Shown here: one piece after another, positions 24,082 to 32,669 of the stretch
How the letters are laid out: each line of letters opens with the position of its first letter
Position numbering within the stretch: position 1 is the stretch's first letter
Assembly (NCBI GenBank): GCA_903921455.1
Contig: CAIXPZ010000115.1
Span: forward strand, 1 to 64,000
Reading direction: 5' to 3'
DNA length: 64,000 nucleotides
Origin: an uncultured Verrucomicrobia subdivision 3 bacterium
GTDB lineage: Bacteria > Verrucomicrobiota > Verrucomicrobiae > Limisphaerales > UBA11358
Translations under genes and position numbers: made by a program
The notes under the pieces: model-generated
Told to the model about the DNA's origin: nothing
Seen by the model: only the letters and a program-made list of their open reading frames with translations
Databases searched by the model: none

Positions 24082-26066
24082 TCGCCCGGCTGAAAATATT
24101 GGCGCTCTGGCTTTTCGCAACTGGCTTGGCCAGCTTAGGGGCAGCGGCAACGCCGGCGTTGATTCCTGCGCCACAAGAAATCGAGTGGAGCGGCGGCGTG
24201 CTGGACTGCTCGAGCTATCAGGTTTCCGCGCCGGCTGAAGCAAGTTTTGCTGTGACAGAATTGGAACGCATTTGGGGCAAAGCGAAGAAAGAAGGCACCG
24301 GAACCAAAATCGCGCTTCGTCTCGGCCCAATCGTTTTAACCAACAGCGAGGCTTACACACTCGACGCCACGACAAATGGCATCATCATCACCGCTCCAAA
24401 GCCAGTTGGGTTGTTTTACGGCGTGGAAACTTTGCGGCAGCTTCTCGCCGGCACGACCAGTGTGCCTTGCTGCCGTATCACGGACGCACCGGCGTTCGCG
24501 TGGCGAGGGTTCATGCACGATGTCGGCCGCAACTTTCAAGACATCGCTTTGCTCAAGCGCTTCGTGGACGTGATGGCGCTATACAAGATGAACGTGTTTC
24601 ACTTTCATCTGACAGACAATCCGGCCTGGCGCATCGAATGCCGCGTCCATCCCGAGCTGAATGATCCGAAGTTCACGCCCGCCACGCGCAGCCCCGGGAA
24701 ATTTTACACCTACGCCGAGCTGAACGAATTCATCCACTACTGCCGCGAACGCGGGGTGCGCGTCGTTCCGGAAATTGACATGCCCGGTCACAGCCAATAT
24801 TTCAAGCGCGCTTTCGGCGTGGATATGCAGGACGAGCGAGGCATGAAGATACTTTCCGAATGCGTGAATAAAGTTCTCGACCACGTGGACGTGACCGAAC
24901 TACACATTGGCTCGGACGAGGTCGCGCTGAAAAATAAAAATTTCTTGCCGCACATGGCCGAACTCATCCGCGCGCGGGGCAAACAAATCATCGTCTGGCG
25001 GCCCGGCGGCATGCCTGGGGGCAAGGTCATCACGCAGGCGTGGTCCGCTGGTGGCCGGAATAATGGGCGACTGCCAGGCATACCCTTCCTCGATTCCCGC
25101 GACGATTATGTGAACCATCTCGACCCGTTCGATCTGCCGCAGCGCGAGTTGAATCTATCTACTTGCGGCCAGCCCGTCGGCGATGAATTTGCGCTGGGCG
25201 GCATTCTTTGCCACTGGCCGGATAACAACGCCGGCGATCAGATGAATATCTATCGGCAAAGCCCGGTGTTTCCCGCGGTGCTCGCCGCCGCCGAGCGCTA
25301 CTGGTGCGGGCATACGCCGCAACAAAAGCAATTTTGGGCGCGGCTCCCCGATGCGGACACGCCGGCGTTTGCCACCTGCGCCGAGTTTGAGGCGCGGATG
25401 ATCGCCCATCGGAATTTGTATTTCCGCGATTGGCCGTTTCCGTATGTGAAGCAGACGGACATCGCGTGGAAACTCATCGGACCTTTTGAACACAATGGCG
25501 ATATAAATGCGGCTTTCCCGCCAGAACAGGAAATCCAAGCCAGCTACAACATCGGCGGAACCAATTTCAGCTGGCATGAAGCGCGCGGCGCGACAATTCA
25601 CATCAACCATTTCTGGTATGACGGCTGGCTGCCGAAAGCCGCAGCGGGCACGGCATACGCATTGACTTATGTCTGGTCGCCGCGCACCCAGACAGTTGGC
25701 TTTTGGATTAACTTCAATGGCCCTTCGCGCTCCGATCGTCGCGGAGGACCAAACCCCGCACAAGGCGAATGGAGCAACACCGGCTCGCGGATTTGGGTAA
25801 ACGATTCACCGCTCGCACCGCCGGTTTGGAAACAGCCGGGGGCGGTGAAGGACGGCAACGAAACCCCGTTCGTAGACGAGGACTATTTCTACCGCGATCC
25901 GCTGCCGGTAGCCCTGCAATCGGGTTGGAATAAAATTCTGATCAAAGCGCCGCGAAGCGCCAAGACTTGGAAATGGATGTTCACCTGCGTGCCGGTGGCC
26001 ATCACGCCAGAAGGCGTTCGGGAAGTGGCCGGCCTGCGGTTCGCCACCGCGCCGGGTAAAAATTGA
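24066..26066 (+). CDS. GH20 family beta-N-acetylhexosaminidase
   Basis: The 666-residue protein has a signal-like N-terminus (LALWLFATGLASLGAAA), a GH20b-type N-domain (ALIPAPQEIEW..), and the GH20 barrel beginning RGFMHDVGRNF. Barrel strands are seen in NVFHFHLTDNPAWR and VRVVPEIDMPGHSQ. The catalytic Asp-Glu pair is in HIGSDEV, where the family usually has HIGGDE. The C-terminal 200 residues form an extra beta-rich domain of unknown role. It would remove terminal GlcNAc or GalNAc from glycans after sialic acid removal, in the periplasm or outside. It overlaps nanA by 16 bp, and the sialidase gene follows after 32 bp. Confidence 0.87.
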   Translation: MDQTVIARLKILALWLFATGLASLGAAATPALIPAPQEIEWSGGVLDCSSYQVSAPAEASFAVTELERIWGKAKKEGTGTKIALRLGPIVLTNSEAYTLDATTNGIIITAPKPVGLFYGVETLRQLLAGTTSVPCCRITDAPAFAWRGFMHDVGRNFQDIALLKRFVDVMALYKMNVFHFHLTDNPAWRIECRVHPELNDPKFTPATRSPGKFYTYAELNEFIHYCRERGVRVVPEIDMPGHSQYFKRAFGVDMQDERGMKILSECVNKVLDHVDVTELHIGSDEVALKNKNFLPHMAELIRARGKQIIVWRPGGMPGGKVITQAWSAGGRNNGRLPGIPFLDSRDDYVNHLDPFDLPQRELNLSTCGQPVGDEFALGGILCHWPDNNAGDQMNIYRQSPVFPAVLAAAERYWCGHTPQQKQFWARLPDADTPAFATCAEFEARMIAHRNLYFRDWPFPYVKQTDIAWKLIGPFEHNGDINAAFPPEQEIQASYNIGGTNFSWHEARGATIHINHFWYDGWLPKAAAGTAYALTYVWSPRTQTVGFWINFNGPSRSDRRGGPNPAQGEWSNTGSRIWVNDSPLAPPVWKQPGAVKDGNETPFVDEDYFYRDPLPVALQSGWNKILIKAPRSAKTWKWMFTCVPVAITPEGVREVAGLRFATAPGKN

Positions 26067-26098
26067 ACCAATTTAAACTGAGACGACGATAAATCACC

Positions 26099-27286
26099 AT
26101 GACCATAAAACTGATTCGCAACTTGTTGTTCGCCACGCTGCCTCTGGCAATTGCGGTGCGGATTCACGCAGCCGTCACGACGCCGCAGTTCGCCGATGTT
26201 TTCATCGCCGGCCAGGATCAATTCAAATCCATCCGGATTCCGTCCGTGCTGGTGACTAAAGCCGGCACAGTGCTGGCGTTGGCCGAAGGCCGCGCCGCGG
26301 CCACGGATCAGGCGAACAACAAGCTCATCCTCAAACGCAGCTCCGACGGCGGCAAAACCTGGGGCGCGCTGCAAGTCATCGCCGATGATGGTAAAAATTG
26401 TCTCAACAATCCCTGTGCCGTCATGGATGCAGCCAGCGGGCGAATCATCGTGATGTTTCAGTCGTATCCGTCCGGCTTCAGCGAGCGGGATGGAAAAATT
26501 CTTCCCGGCCTCGACGGTCCCGCCATCGTCCGTAATTATGTCATTCATTCCGACGACAACGGGGCGACATGGTCCAAAATCGAAGACGTGACGCGCACCA
26601 CCAAGCACGCCGAGCGCGTGACTATCCTGGCGAGCGGCCCCGGCATCGGCATCCAACTCAAGCACGGCGCACACGCCGGGCGAATGCTCATTCCGTTCAA
26701 CGAAGGGCCATTTGGTCACTGGAATGTGCTTGCCGTATTTAGCGACAACGGCGGTAACCGCTGGCAACTCGGTGAACCCGCGCCCAATTGCAACATCACC
26801 AACGCCAGCGGAAAAAGCCTCAGTCTGGTCAACGAAGTGCAGATGGCCGAACTGCCCGATGGCACCGTGATGCTCAACAGCCGCAAGTGGGGCGGCAAAC
26901 CACTCCGAAAAATTGCCTTGAGCCGCGACGGCGGCGCGACGTGGTCACCAATCCAAGAGGAAACCGCCCTGCGTGATCCCGGCTGCATGGCGTCGCTATT
27001 TTCCCTTGAAATTCCGGGTCAGCAGAATCTCCTGCTTTATTCCGGACCGGACAGCGCCAAACGCGAAAACGGCACGGTGCACCTGAGCCGCGACCAAGGC
27101 CAGACCTGGCCGGTGAAAAAAGTGTTATGGCCCGGCAGCTTTGCCTACAGCGTCCTGACCCGGCTGCCGGACGGCGAGATCGGCTGCCTGTTCGAGACGG
27201 ATGAGGCGAACCGCATTGTCTTCGGGCGCTTTCCACTGGCATGGCTCGAAAGTGGTGGTGAAAAATCTCAGGCAGACGGCCAATGA
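26099..27286 (+). CDS. nanH: GH33 exo-alpha-sialidase
   Basis: The 395-residue enzyme is a compact six-bladed propeller with a signal peptide (LIRNLLFATLPLAIAVRIHA). It has the arginine motif SIRIPSVL near residue 42, the acid motif LALAEGRAA, and four Asp boxes (SSDGGKTW, SDDNGATW, SRDGGATW, SRDQGQTW). The likely nucleophile is the tyrosine of FAYSVLTRL, with its partner glutamate in GCLFETDE. It would cleave terminal sialic acids. It lacks the repeat passenger of the giant sialidase at 10004, so the locus has one mobile or periplasmic enzyme and one very large one. Its stop overlaps the next start (ATGA at 27283-27286). Confidence 0.9.
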   Translation: MTIKLIRNLLFATLPLAIAVRIHAAVTTPQFADVFIAGQDQFKSIRIPSVLVTKAGTVLALAEGRAAATDQANNKLILKRSSDGGKTWGALQVIADDGKNCLNNPCAVMDAASGRIIVMFQSYPSGFSERDGKILPGLDGPAIVRNYVIHSDDNGATWSKIEDVTRTTKHAERVTILASGPGIGIQLKHGAHAGRMLIPFNEGPFGHWNVLAVFSDNGGNRWQLGEPAPNCNITNASGKSLSLVNEVQMAELPDGTVMLNSRKWGGKPLRKIALSRDGGATWSPIQEETALRDPGCMASLFSLEIPGQQNLLLYSGPDSAKRENGTVHLSRDQGQTWPVKKVLWPGSFAYSVLTRLPDGEIGCLFETDEANRIVFGRFPLAWLESGGEKSQADGQ

Positions 27287-28818
27287 AGATTGTCTTTTTG
27301 TTACTCTCTGCGACCTTGCTGTTCTCGCCCGGAACGCACGCGGAATTCTCCCTCGCGCCGGCCTTTGGAGACAACATGGTTTTGCAGCGCAATCAGCCGG
27401 TACCGGTCTGGGGCAAGTCAGAAGCCGGCGAGACAATTTCCGTTCAATTCGCCAACCAGACAAACAGTGCGACCGCCGATACGGCTGGAAACTGGAAAGT
27501 CCTGCTCGCACCGCTATCCGCAAGCACCGAGCCGCGCTCGCTGACTGTCACCGGCAGAAGCAGTCGGCACTTTACAAACATACTCGTCGGCGAAGTCTGG
27601 CTGGCCGCCGGGCAGTCGAATATGGAATTTCCGCTGACACGCGAGGCGCACGCAGCCACAGAAATCCCCGCCGCCACCAATATAATGATCCGTTTGCTGA
27701 ACCTTACGTTCGCGGGCCAGTATTTTTTCAGCAAGCCGTTTGGCTCAAATGAAGTCGCGCACATGACGCCGGAACTACTTTTCCACGGCGATTGGAAAAG
27801 CTGTACGCCGTCGAGTGCGAAAGATTTTTCCGCCATCGCGTATTATTTCAGCCGCGAAATTCAGCGGGTCCAAAACGTGCCGGTCGGCATCATCAACTGT
27901 TCCGTGGGCGGCAGCCCGATCGAAGCGTGGATTCGCTATGCGGTTTTGGATTCTGATACGAAACTTCGCGCCATGACACTCGGCAACTGGCTCACGAACA
28001 CCGCGCTCGACGATTGGTGCCGCCAGCGCAGCCACGAAAATCTGGATGCACCGCTCACCGCCGGCCTGGCTGTACCAGGCGACGACCTCGGCCCGAATCA
28101 TCCTTTCAAGCCCGGGTTTCTGTGGACAGCCGGCCCGGCCCGGATCGCACCGTTTGCGCTGCGCGGCGTCCTCTGGTATCAGGGCGAAAGCAATTCGCTC
28201 GAAGAACGCCGCGTGCGCCAGCATGAAAAACTTTTTCCGCTCCTAGTCCGCGACTGGCGCGCGGCATGGGGAGAGGAGCTTCCATTTCTATTTTGCCAGC
28301 TTTCGAGCATCACGACAAACCACTACAAATCCGCGTTCTGGCCGGAGTTCCGCGATCAGCAGCGGCGGTTTGTGTCCACCCTGCCCCACACCGGTCTCGC
28401 CGTGACGAGCGACCACGGCTTGCCGAACGACGTCCATCCGCGTGAAAAGCGCGAAATCGGCCGGCGCCTCGCGCTCGTCGCCCGCGCCACAGTATATGGC
28501 GAGACGATTGAATTCAGCGGCCCGCAGCCATTAAACGCCAGGGCGCGAGGCGCACAGGTAGAGTTGGAGCTTAGCCATGCCGGCGGCTTAAAAACCGACG
28601 ACGCCCAGGCTCCGGCAAGTTTTGAGATTGCCGGCGATGATGGGATATTTCATCCAGCTACCGCCACACTTGATGGGGAAAAGATTTTATTATCTGTAGC
28701 GGAGGTTTGCTCTCCCCGACGTGTCCGCTACGGATGGCAGCCGTTCAGCCAGGGCAACCTCGTGAACCGGGCCGGGCTACCCGCCACCACATTTGAATTA
28801 CCAGTCAACGCCCGATGA
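27283..28818 (+). CDS. Sialate O-acetylesterase
   Basis: The 511-residue protein has a signal peptide (MKIVFLLLSATLLFSPGTHA), an N-terminal beta domain (FGDNMVLQRNQPVPVWG), and an SGNH-like esterase domain. The serine lies in LAAGQSNMEFPL near residue 108, and ALRGVLWYQGESN gives the next block. DHGLPNDVHPREKREIG contains the DxxH-type catalytic residues. These are the standard marks of the 9-O-acetylesterase family (PF03629). It removes O-acetyl groups that block sialidase and lyase. Coupled by 4-bp overlaps to both neighbours (ATGA at 27283 and 28815). It is the second such domain in the locus, after the giant esterase at 14173. Confidence 0.9.
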   Translation: MKIVFLLLSATLLFSPGTHAEFSLAPAFGDNMVLQRNQPVPVWGKSEAGETISVQFANQTNSATADTAGNWKVLLAPLSASTEPRSLTVTGRSSRHFTNILVGEVWLAAGQSNMEFPLTREAHAATEIPAATNIMIRLLNLTFAGQYFFSKPFGSNEVAHMTPELLFHGDWKSCTPSSAKDFSAIAYYFSREIQRVQNVPVGIINCSVGGSPIEAWIRYAVLDSDTKLRAMTLGNWLTNTALDDWCRQRSHENLDAPLTAGLAVPGDDLGPNHPFKPGFLWTAGPARIAPFALRGVLWYQGESNSLEERRVRQHEKLFPLLVRDWRAAWGEELPFLFCQLSSITTNHYKSAFWPEFRDQQRRFVSTLPHTGLAVTSDHGLPNDVHPREKREIGRRLALVARATVYGETIEFSGPQPLNARARGAQVELELSHAGGLKTDDAQAPASFEIAGDDGIFHPATATLDGEKILLSVAEVCSPRRVRYGWQPFSQGNLVNRAGLPATTFELPVNAR

Positions 28819-30023
28819 AAACCACGCACCTCGCCACCCCCGAAAGCCGGGCGCAGCTGGCCGCATTTTACCGCGGCACCCTGCTCAACAACGTCATCCC
28901 GTTCTGGCTCCGTCACGGACTGGACCGCGAGCACGGCGGGATCATGACCGCGCTGGACCGCGATGGGACGCTGCTGGACACTGACAAATCCGTCTGGTTT
29001 CAGGGCCGCGCCGGCTGGATGTTCGCCACGCTTTATAACACGGTTGAGCCGCGCGCCGAATGGCTGGAGGCCGCGCGTTCCTCTGTCGAATTTTCCCGCA
29101 AACATTGCTTCGCCCCAGATGGTAAAATGTATTATTCCGTCACCCGCGAAGGAAAACCGCTGCGGATGCGCCGGTATGTTTACAGCGAAAGTTTTGCCGC
29201 CATCGCCAATGCCGCCTATGCCAAGGCCACCGGTGACGCCCGCGCCGCCGAGGACGCGATAAAAACCTTTTCCACCTTCTTGCGCTACTCGTTCGAGCCG
29301 GGCGTGATGCCCCCCAAATTTGAGCCGACGCGGCCAGCCAAAGGGATCGCACCGTTGATGATCAGCATTGTGACTGCACAGGAACTGCGGGCGAACCTCG
29401 GCGATGTGACCATCTCCCACCGCACCTGCACGGAGTGGATTGAGGCCTGCATCGCGGAAATTGAGCGCGATTTTTGCAAGCCCGACTTGCAGGTGCTCAT
29501 GGAGATGGTCACCCCAGACGGGAGCGTGATCGACCACATCGACGGGCGCACGCTAAACCCCGGCCACGCGATTGAATGCGCGTGGTTTGTGATGCACGAG
29601 GGGATGATTCGCGGTGATAAAAAGATGATCCGGCTCGGCACCACGATTCTCGACTGGATGTGGTCGCGCGGCTGGGACGACGAATACGGCGGCATTTTTT
29701 ATTTCCGCGATGTGTTCGGGAAACCCGTGCAGGAGTATTGGCACGACATGAAATTCTGGTGGCCGCACAACGAGGCCATCATTGCCACGCTGCTCGCCTG
29801 GAAACTCACCGGCGAGGATAAATACGCGCGCTGGCACCAACTCGTCCACGACTGGAGTTTTAAGCACTTTCCCGACCCGGAGTACGGCGAATGGTATGGC
29901 TACCTGCACCGGGACGGCAGTGTTTCGCAAAGGGCGAAAGGCAACCTCTACAAAGGCCCGTTCCATCTCCCGAGGATGTTATGGTATTGCAGTCACCCCC
30001 CCCTCGGGAGCAAGTCGGCGTAG
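28815..30023 (+). CDS. AGE family epimerase (N-acylglucosamine 2-epimerase)
   Basis: The 402-residue (alpha/alpha)6-barrel protein has no signal. Family marks include the opening LLNNVIPFWLRHGLDREHGG, then RAGWMFATLYN, LNPGHAIECAWFVMHE, and FWWPHNEAIIATLLAW with active-site histidines. In the Bacteroides-type pathway this enzyme turns N-acetylmannosamine into GlcNAc, which is then phosphorylated by a ROK kinase, replacing the NanK-NanE route of enterobacteria. It is the last gene of the operon, coupled to the esterase by ATGA at 28815-28818. No kinase, nagA or nagB is present in the window. Confidence 0.87.
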   Translation: MKTTHLATPESRAQLAAFYRGTLLNNVIPFWLRHGLDREHGGIMTALDRDGTLLDTDKSVWFQGRAGWMFATLYNTVEPRAEWLEAARSSVEFSRKHCFAPDGKMYYSVTREGKPLRMRRYVYSESFAAIANAAYAKATGDARAAEDAIKTFSTFLRYSFEPGVMPPKFEPTRPAKGIAPLMISIVTAQELRANLGDVTISHRTCTEWIEACIAEIERDFCKPDLQVLMEMVTPDGSVIDHIDGRTLNPGHAIECAWFVMHEGMIRGDKKMIRLGTTILDWMWSRGWDDEYGGIFYFRDVFGKPVQEYWHDMKFWWPHNEAIIATLLAWKLTGEDKYARWHQLVHDWSFKHFPDPEYGEWYGYLHRDGSVSQRAKGNLYKGPFHLPRMLWYCSHPPLGSKSA

Positions 30024-30073
30024 GCGTTGTTTCGAGTCAGTTCTTTGGTTTCAGTTTCAGCCAGAAATGTGAT

Positions 30074-32527
30074 TTAAAAATATTGAAACTGCGCGGTCGC
30101 CGTGGTGTCGGCAGAAGATGTGATACGCAGCCAATAGGCGGCAAAGGCTTCGGGAAATTTGTGCTCTAGTTTTTCACCGGGCTTCACCGTGAGCGAAGTG
30201 ACTTCGCCCCATTTGCCGGTGCCGGTGATATCAGCCTCAATCTTGAACGTGACCGATTCCTTGCCCGTGTGAGAGAGGGTGAGACTTTTATGGTCATAAC
30301 CCGAGGCGAGATACGCGTCGCTGGGAATATGCGCTTTGACGGCGGTTTCGAGCCATGGCCCGCCGTGACCCCGCGGTTTGCCGAATTGCCAAAGGTCATC
30401 CAGCGCACCGACCCAGAGCGCGCACTTTCCGTCATCGCTGCGGATGATATGTTCGCCCTTTGCACCGTCCGCGATGCCGCTGATCACGAGCATGCCACGA
30501 TAGCTCGCGTAATCCTTGATCCGGCGGTTGTGCGTGGCGATTGGCCGGAGCTTGCCGAAGCCGCCGGAACTTTCACCGGGCAGCTCATAAAACGTGCCGT
30601 GGCAGTTGAATAAATCGCGCTCGGTCACGACTTCGCGATCCACGCGCTCATCCCCCAGCGCACCGGGAGCATCGAACGCCGCGTCGCCCTTCGGCAAACG
30701 CCAGCGGCGGCCATTTTCTTCCACATACAAAACAGACGCGGGGTCCACACTTAAAACATCTTTGGGGATCGTCATGTTTGTGCGCAAATAATCACCCGCC
30801 TTGCGATCATCAATACGGTGGAGTTTCAAATCACCATCGAGTTCGTAGTAACCTTCCGCGGCGGCGCAGCCGAGAGTGCGCTTGTTGTCACCCCGGGCGC
30901 GGAGCAAAGCACCGGAAACTTTGGTGTCGGTCGGTTTGGCAATGCCACTGAAAATAGGCGAGGCCGTTTCCGTGCGCGGGTCGTCGTTGCGATACTGGAA
31001 AAACGCGGTGGCTTTTGTGCAATCGTGGTTCGCCGCGAGACGAATCCACGCGCCAGTTTCGTTCAGCTTGAACTCGACCAGTTTGGTTTCGTTCGCCCCG
31101 ACAACGACATTACGAAGTTTCGTCCATTCGCCGGTTCCGTTCCTGTCTACTTCCAGCGTGAAGGTCACGGACTTCGGCGCGGAATGTTGCAGCCAGAGCG
31201 CGCGTTGCGTGAAGCCGCTGAAAAGATATGGCTCGCTAGCAACTCCGGCTTTGATTTCGTCATCCCACCAAACGGCGCCGCGACCGAGCGCGGGGCCGAA
31301 TGCATCCAGCATTTCTGGCTTCACGAATTGCAGATTCGACTGCGACTGGCCTGGTGTGAGGATTTTCCCCTTCGCTTTGCGGCCGTTGAAAAACTCGCTC
31401 TTGGCCGTCATATCGCAGCCGAAAACAACACGGTCGTTCCACCGGCAAAAGTCGCCGATGACGCAGAGATACGCCGAACGCGGCGCGATGCCGGCGGAGT
31501 TGTGGGCGGAGAAATTTTTTGGAAAACGCCAGAAGCCGCCATGCATGGTCATCAGCAAATCGTCCCCGCCGATGTCACGGATGCGCGGCCATTCGGTGTG
31601 CCAGCCGTGCGCGCCGTCATAGGTGTGCGATGCTTTCGGCAGCCGGAACGAGGTCCATTTGCCGGCGTCCAGACACATCAAAATCAGCGAGCGCTTGTCC
31701 CAGCCGATGCTCCAGAGCGGATCGGTGTCGGGATGTGCGTTGCCATAAATACCGCCTGGCCCGGTGACTTCGGTGAACTGCGCACGGCGCACCAAAGCGT
31801 AATCGCCGGAGCCAAACCATTCACCGAGCGCACCGCTCACGGTATCGGGGTTTGTCTCGGCATCTTTGCCGTGCTCACCATTGTTGGAAAACACAACTCG
31901 CCCCTGACCGGAAAAAAGGCCTTTGCCGTGCCAGCCGGGCAGTTTCGTCTCCACCGTAGCCGGATGGGTTTCACTCACAGTGCCGGGCTTCGGTTTGTTG
32001 TAGCGATCCTTCAACAAGCCGTTGACTTCAAGCGAATGCACGTCCACTTCGTAAAGTCCGGCTTCCATGGTGGCAAAATACACCTTGTTCGTTGGGTCGG
32101 TGAGATGTCGCGCCACGCCGGTCAACCGGCCGGGCATTTTCTGCCACGGAAGCACACGCACATTGCGATCCGCATCCACCAGATACGGGCCGATGATGAG
32201 CTGCTGCGATTCGCGGTGAATCATGCGGTCAGCCGGCGTGCCCCCGATGCTTTCGGGCCGGATGATCTGCCGCAAATCGGGCGTGATCTCGTAAAGCTTG
32301 TCGCTTGAGCCATAAGGCAGATGCGGGCCGTAGCTGATAACCCACAGGCCATCCGCCCACGGCACGATGGCGCCCGTGCCACATTCGCCTTCATTGTTAA
32401 ACGTCGCGAGCGACGGGTAGATGCCGGAGACGACAAGCGGTTCAGCGCCAAAGCTGTTACCGGCGAAAAGGCAGGCCATGAGTGGACCGATCCACAATCT
32501 GGATTGAATTTTCATTAATTTATTCAT
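30074..32527 (-). CDS. Secreted hypothetical protein with a duplicated C-terminal-type module (817 aa)
   Basis: A signal peptide (LWIGPLMACLFAGNSFGA) is followed by a large beta-propeller-like sequence with short blade-like lines (DGLWVISYG, KVYFATMEAGLYEVD, GDDLLMTMHGGFWRFP). An 75-80-residue beta-sandwich-like module occurs twice, near residues 435-515 and 740-817. Both copies share a core of SVTF-EVDRNGTGEW / SVTF-EADITGTGKW and end AxFQYR or AxFQYF. I do not recognise a named family, though similar secreted proteins seem common in Planctomycetes and Verrucomicrobia. It is convergent with the sialic-acid operon and could bind glycans, but this is not shown. ATG 32515 (MKIQSRL) is an alternative start. 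Confidence 0.7.
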   Translation of the reverse strand: MNKLMKIQSRLWIGPLMACLFAGNSFGAEPLVVSGIYPSLATFNNEGECGTGAIVPWADGLWVISYGPHLPYGSSDKLYEITPDLRQIIRPESIGGTPADRMIHRESQQLIIGPYLVDADRNVRVLPWQKMPGRLTGVARHLTDPTNKVYFATMEAGLYEVDVHSLEVNGLLKDRYNKPKPGTVSETHPATVETKLPGWHGKGLFSGQGRVVFSNNGEHGKDAETNPDTVSGALGEWFGSGDYALVRRAQFTEVTGPGGIYGNAHPDTDPLWSIGWDKRSLILMCLDAGKWTSFRLPKASHTYDGAHGWHTEWPRIRDIGGDDLLMTMHGGFWRFPKNFSAHNSAGIAPRSAYLCVIGDFCRWNDRVVFGCDMTAKSEFFNGRKAKGKILTPGQSQSNLQFVKPEMLDAFGPALGRGAVWWDDEIKAGVASEPYLFSGFTQRALWLQHSAPKSVTFTLEVDRNGTGEWTKLRNVVVGANETKLVEFKLNETGAWIRLAANHDCTKATAFFQYRNDDPRTETASPIFSGIAKPTDTKVSGALLRARGDNKRTLGCAAAEGYYELDGDLKLHRIDDRKAGDYLRTNMTIPKDVLSVDPASVLYVEENGRRWRLPKGDAAFDAPGALGDERVDREVVTERDLFNCHGTFYELPGESSGGFGKLRPIATHNRRIKDYASYRGMLVISGIADGAKGEHIIRSDDGKCALWVGALDDLWQFGKPRGHGGPWLETAVKAHIPSDAYLASGYDHKSLTLSHTGKESVTFKIEADITGTGKWGEVTSLTVKPGEKLEHKFPEAFAAYWLRITSSADTTATAQFQYF

Positions 32528-32669
32528 TCAAACGACATTGCCGCGTTTTCGCAAGCGCCAAACCAGCACCAGCGCGACCGGCTGCGCACGCCAGCCCACC
32601 GGGCAAATGGATGTCCCGGCCAGTCAGTTTCAACTTTGAACCCGCACGGTGAATTGCTACGTTGCACCC

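Noticed and set aside
30818..32308. 496-codon plus-strand frame opposite the 817-residue secreted protein
   Set aside because: It is a shadow frame. The minus strand has a signal peptide and coherent domains, while this frame shows no motif.
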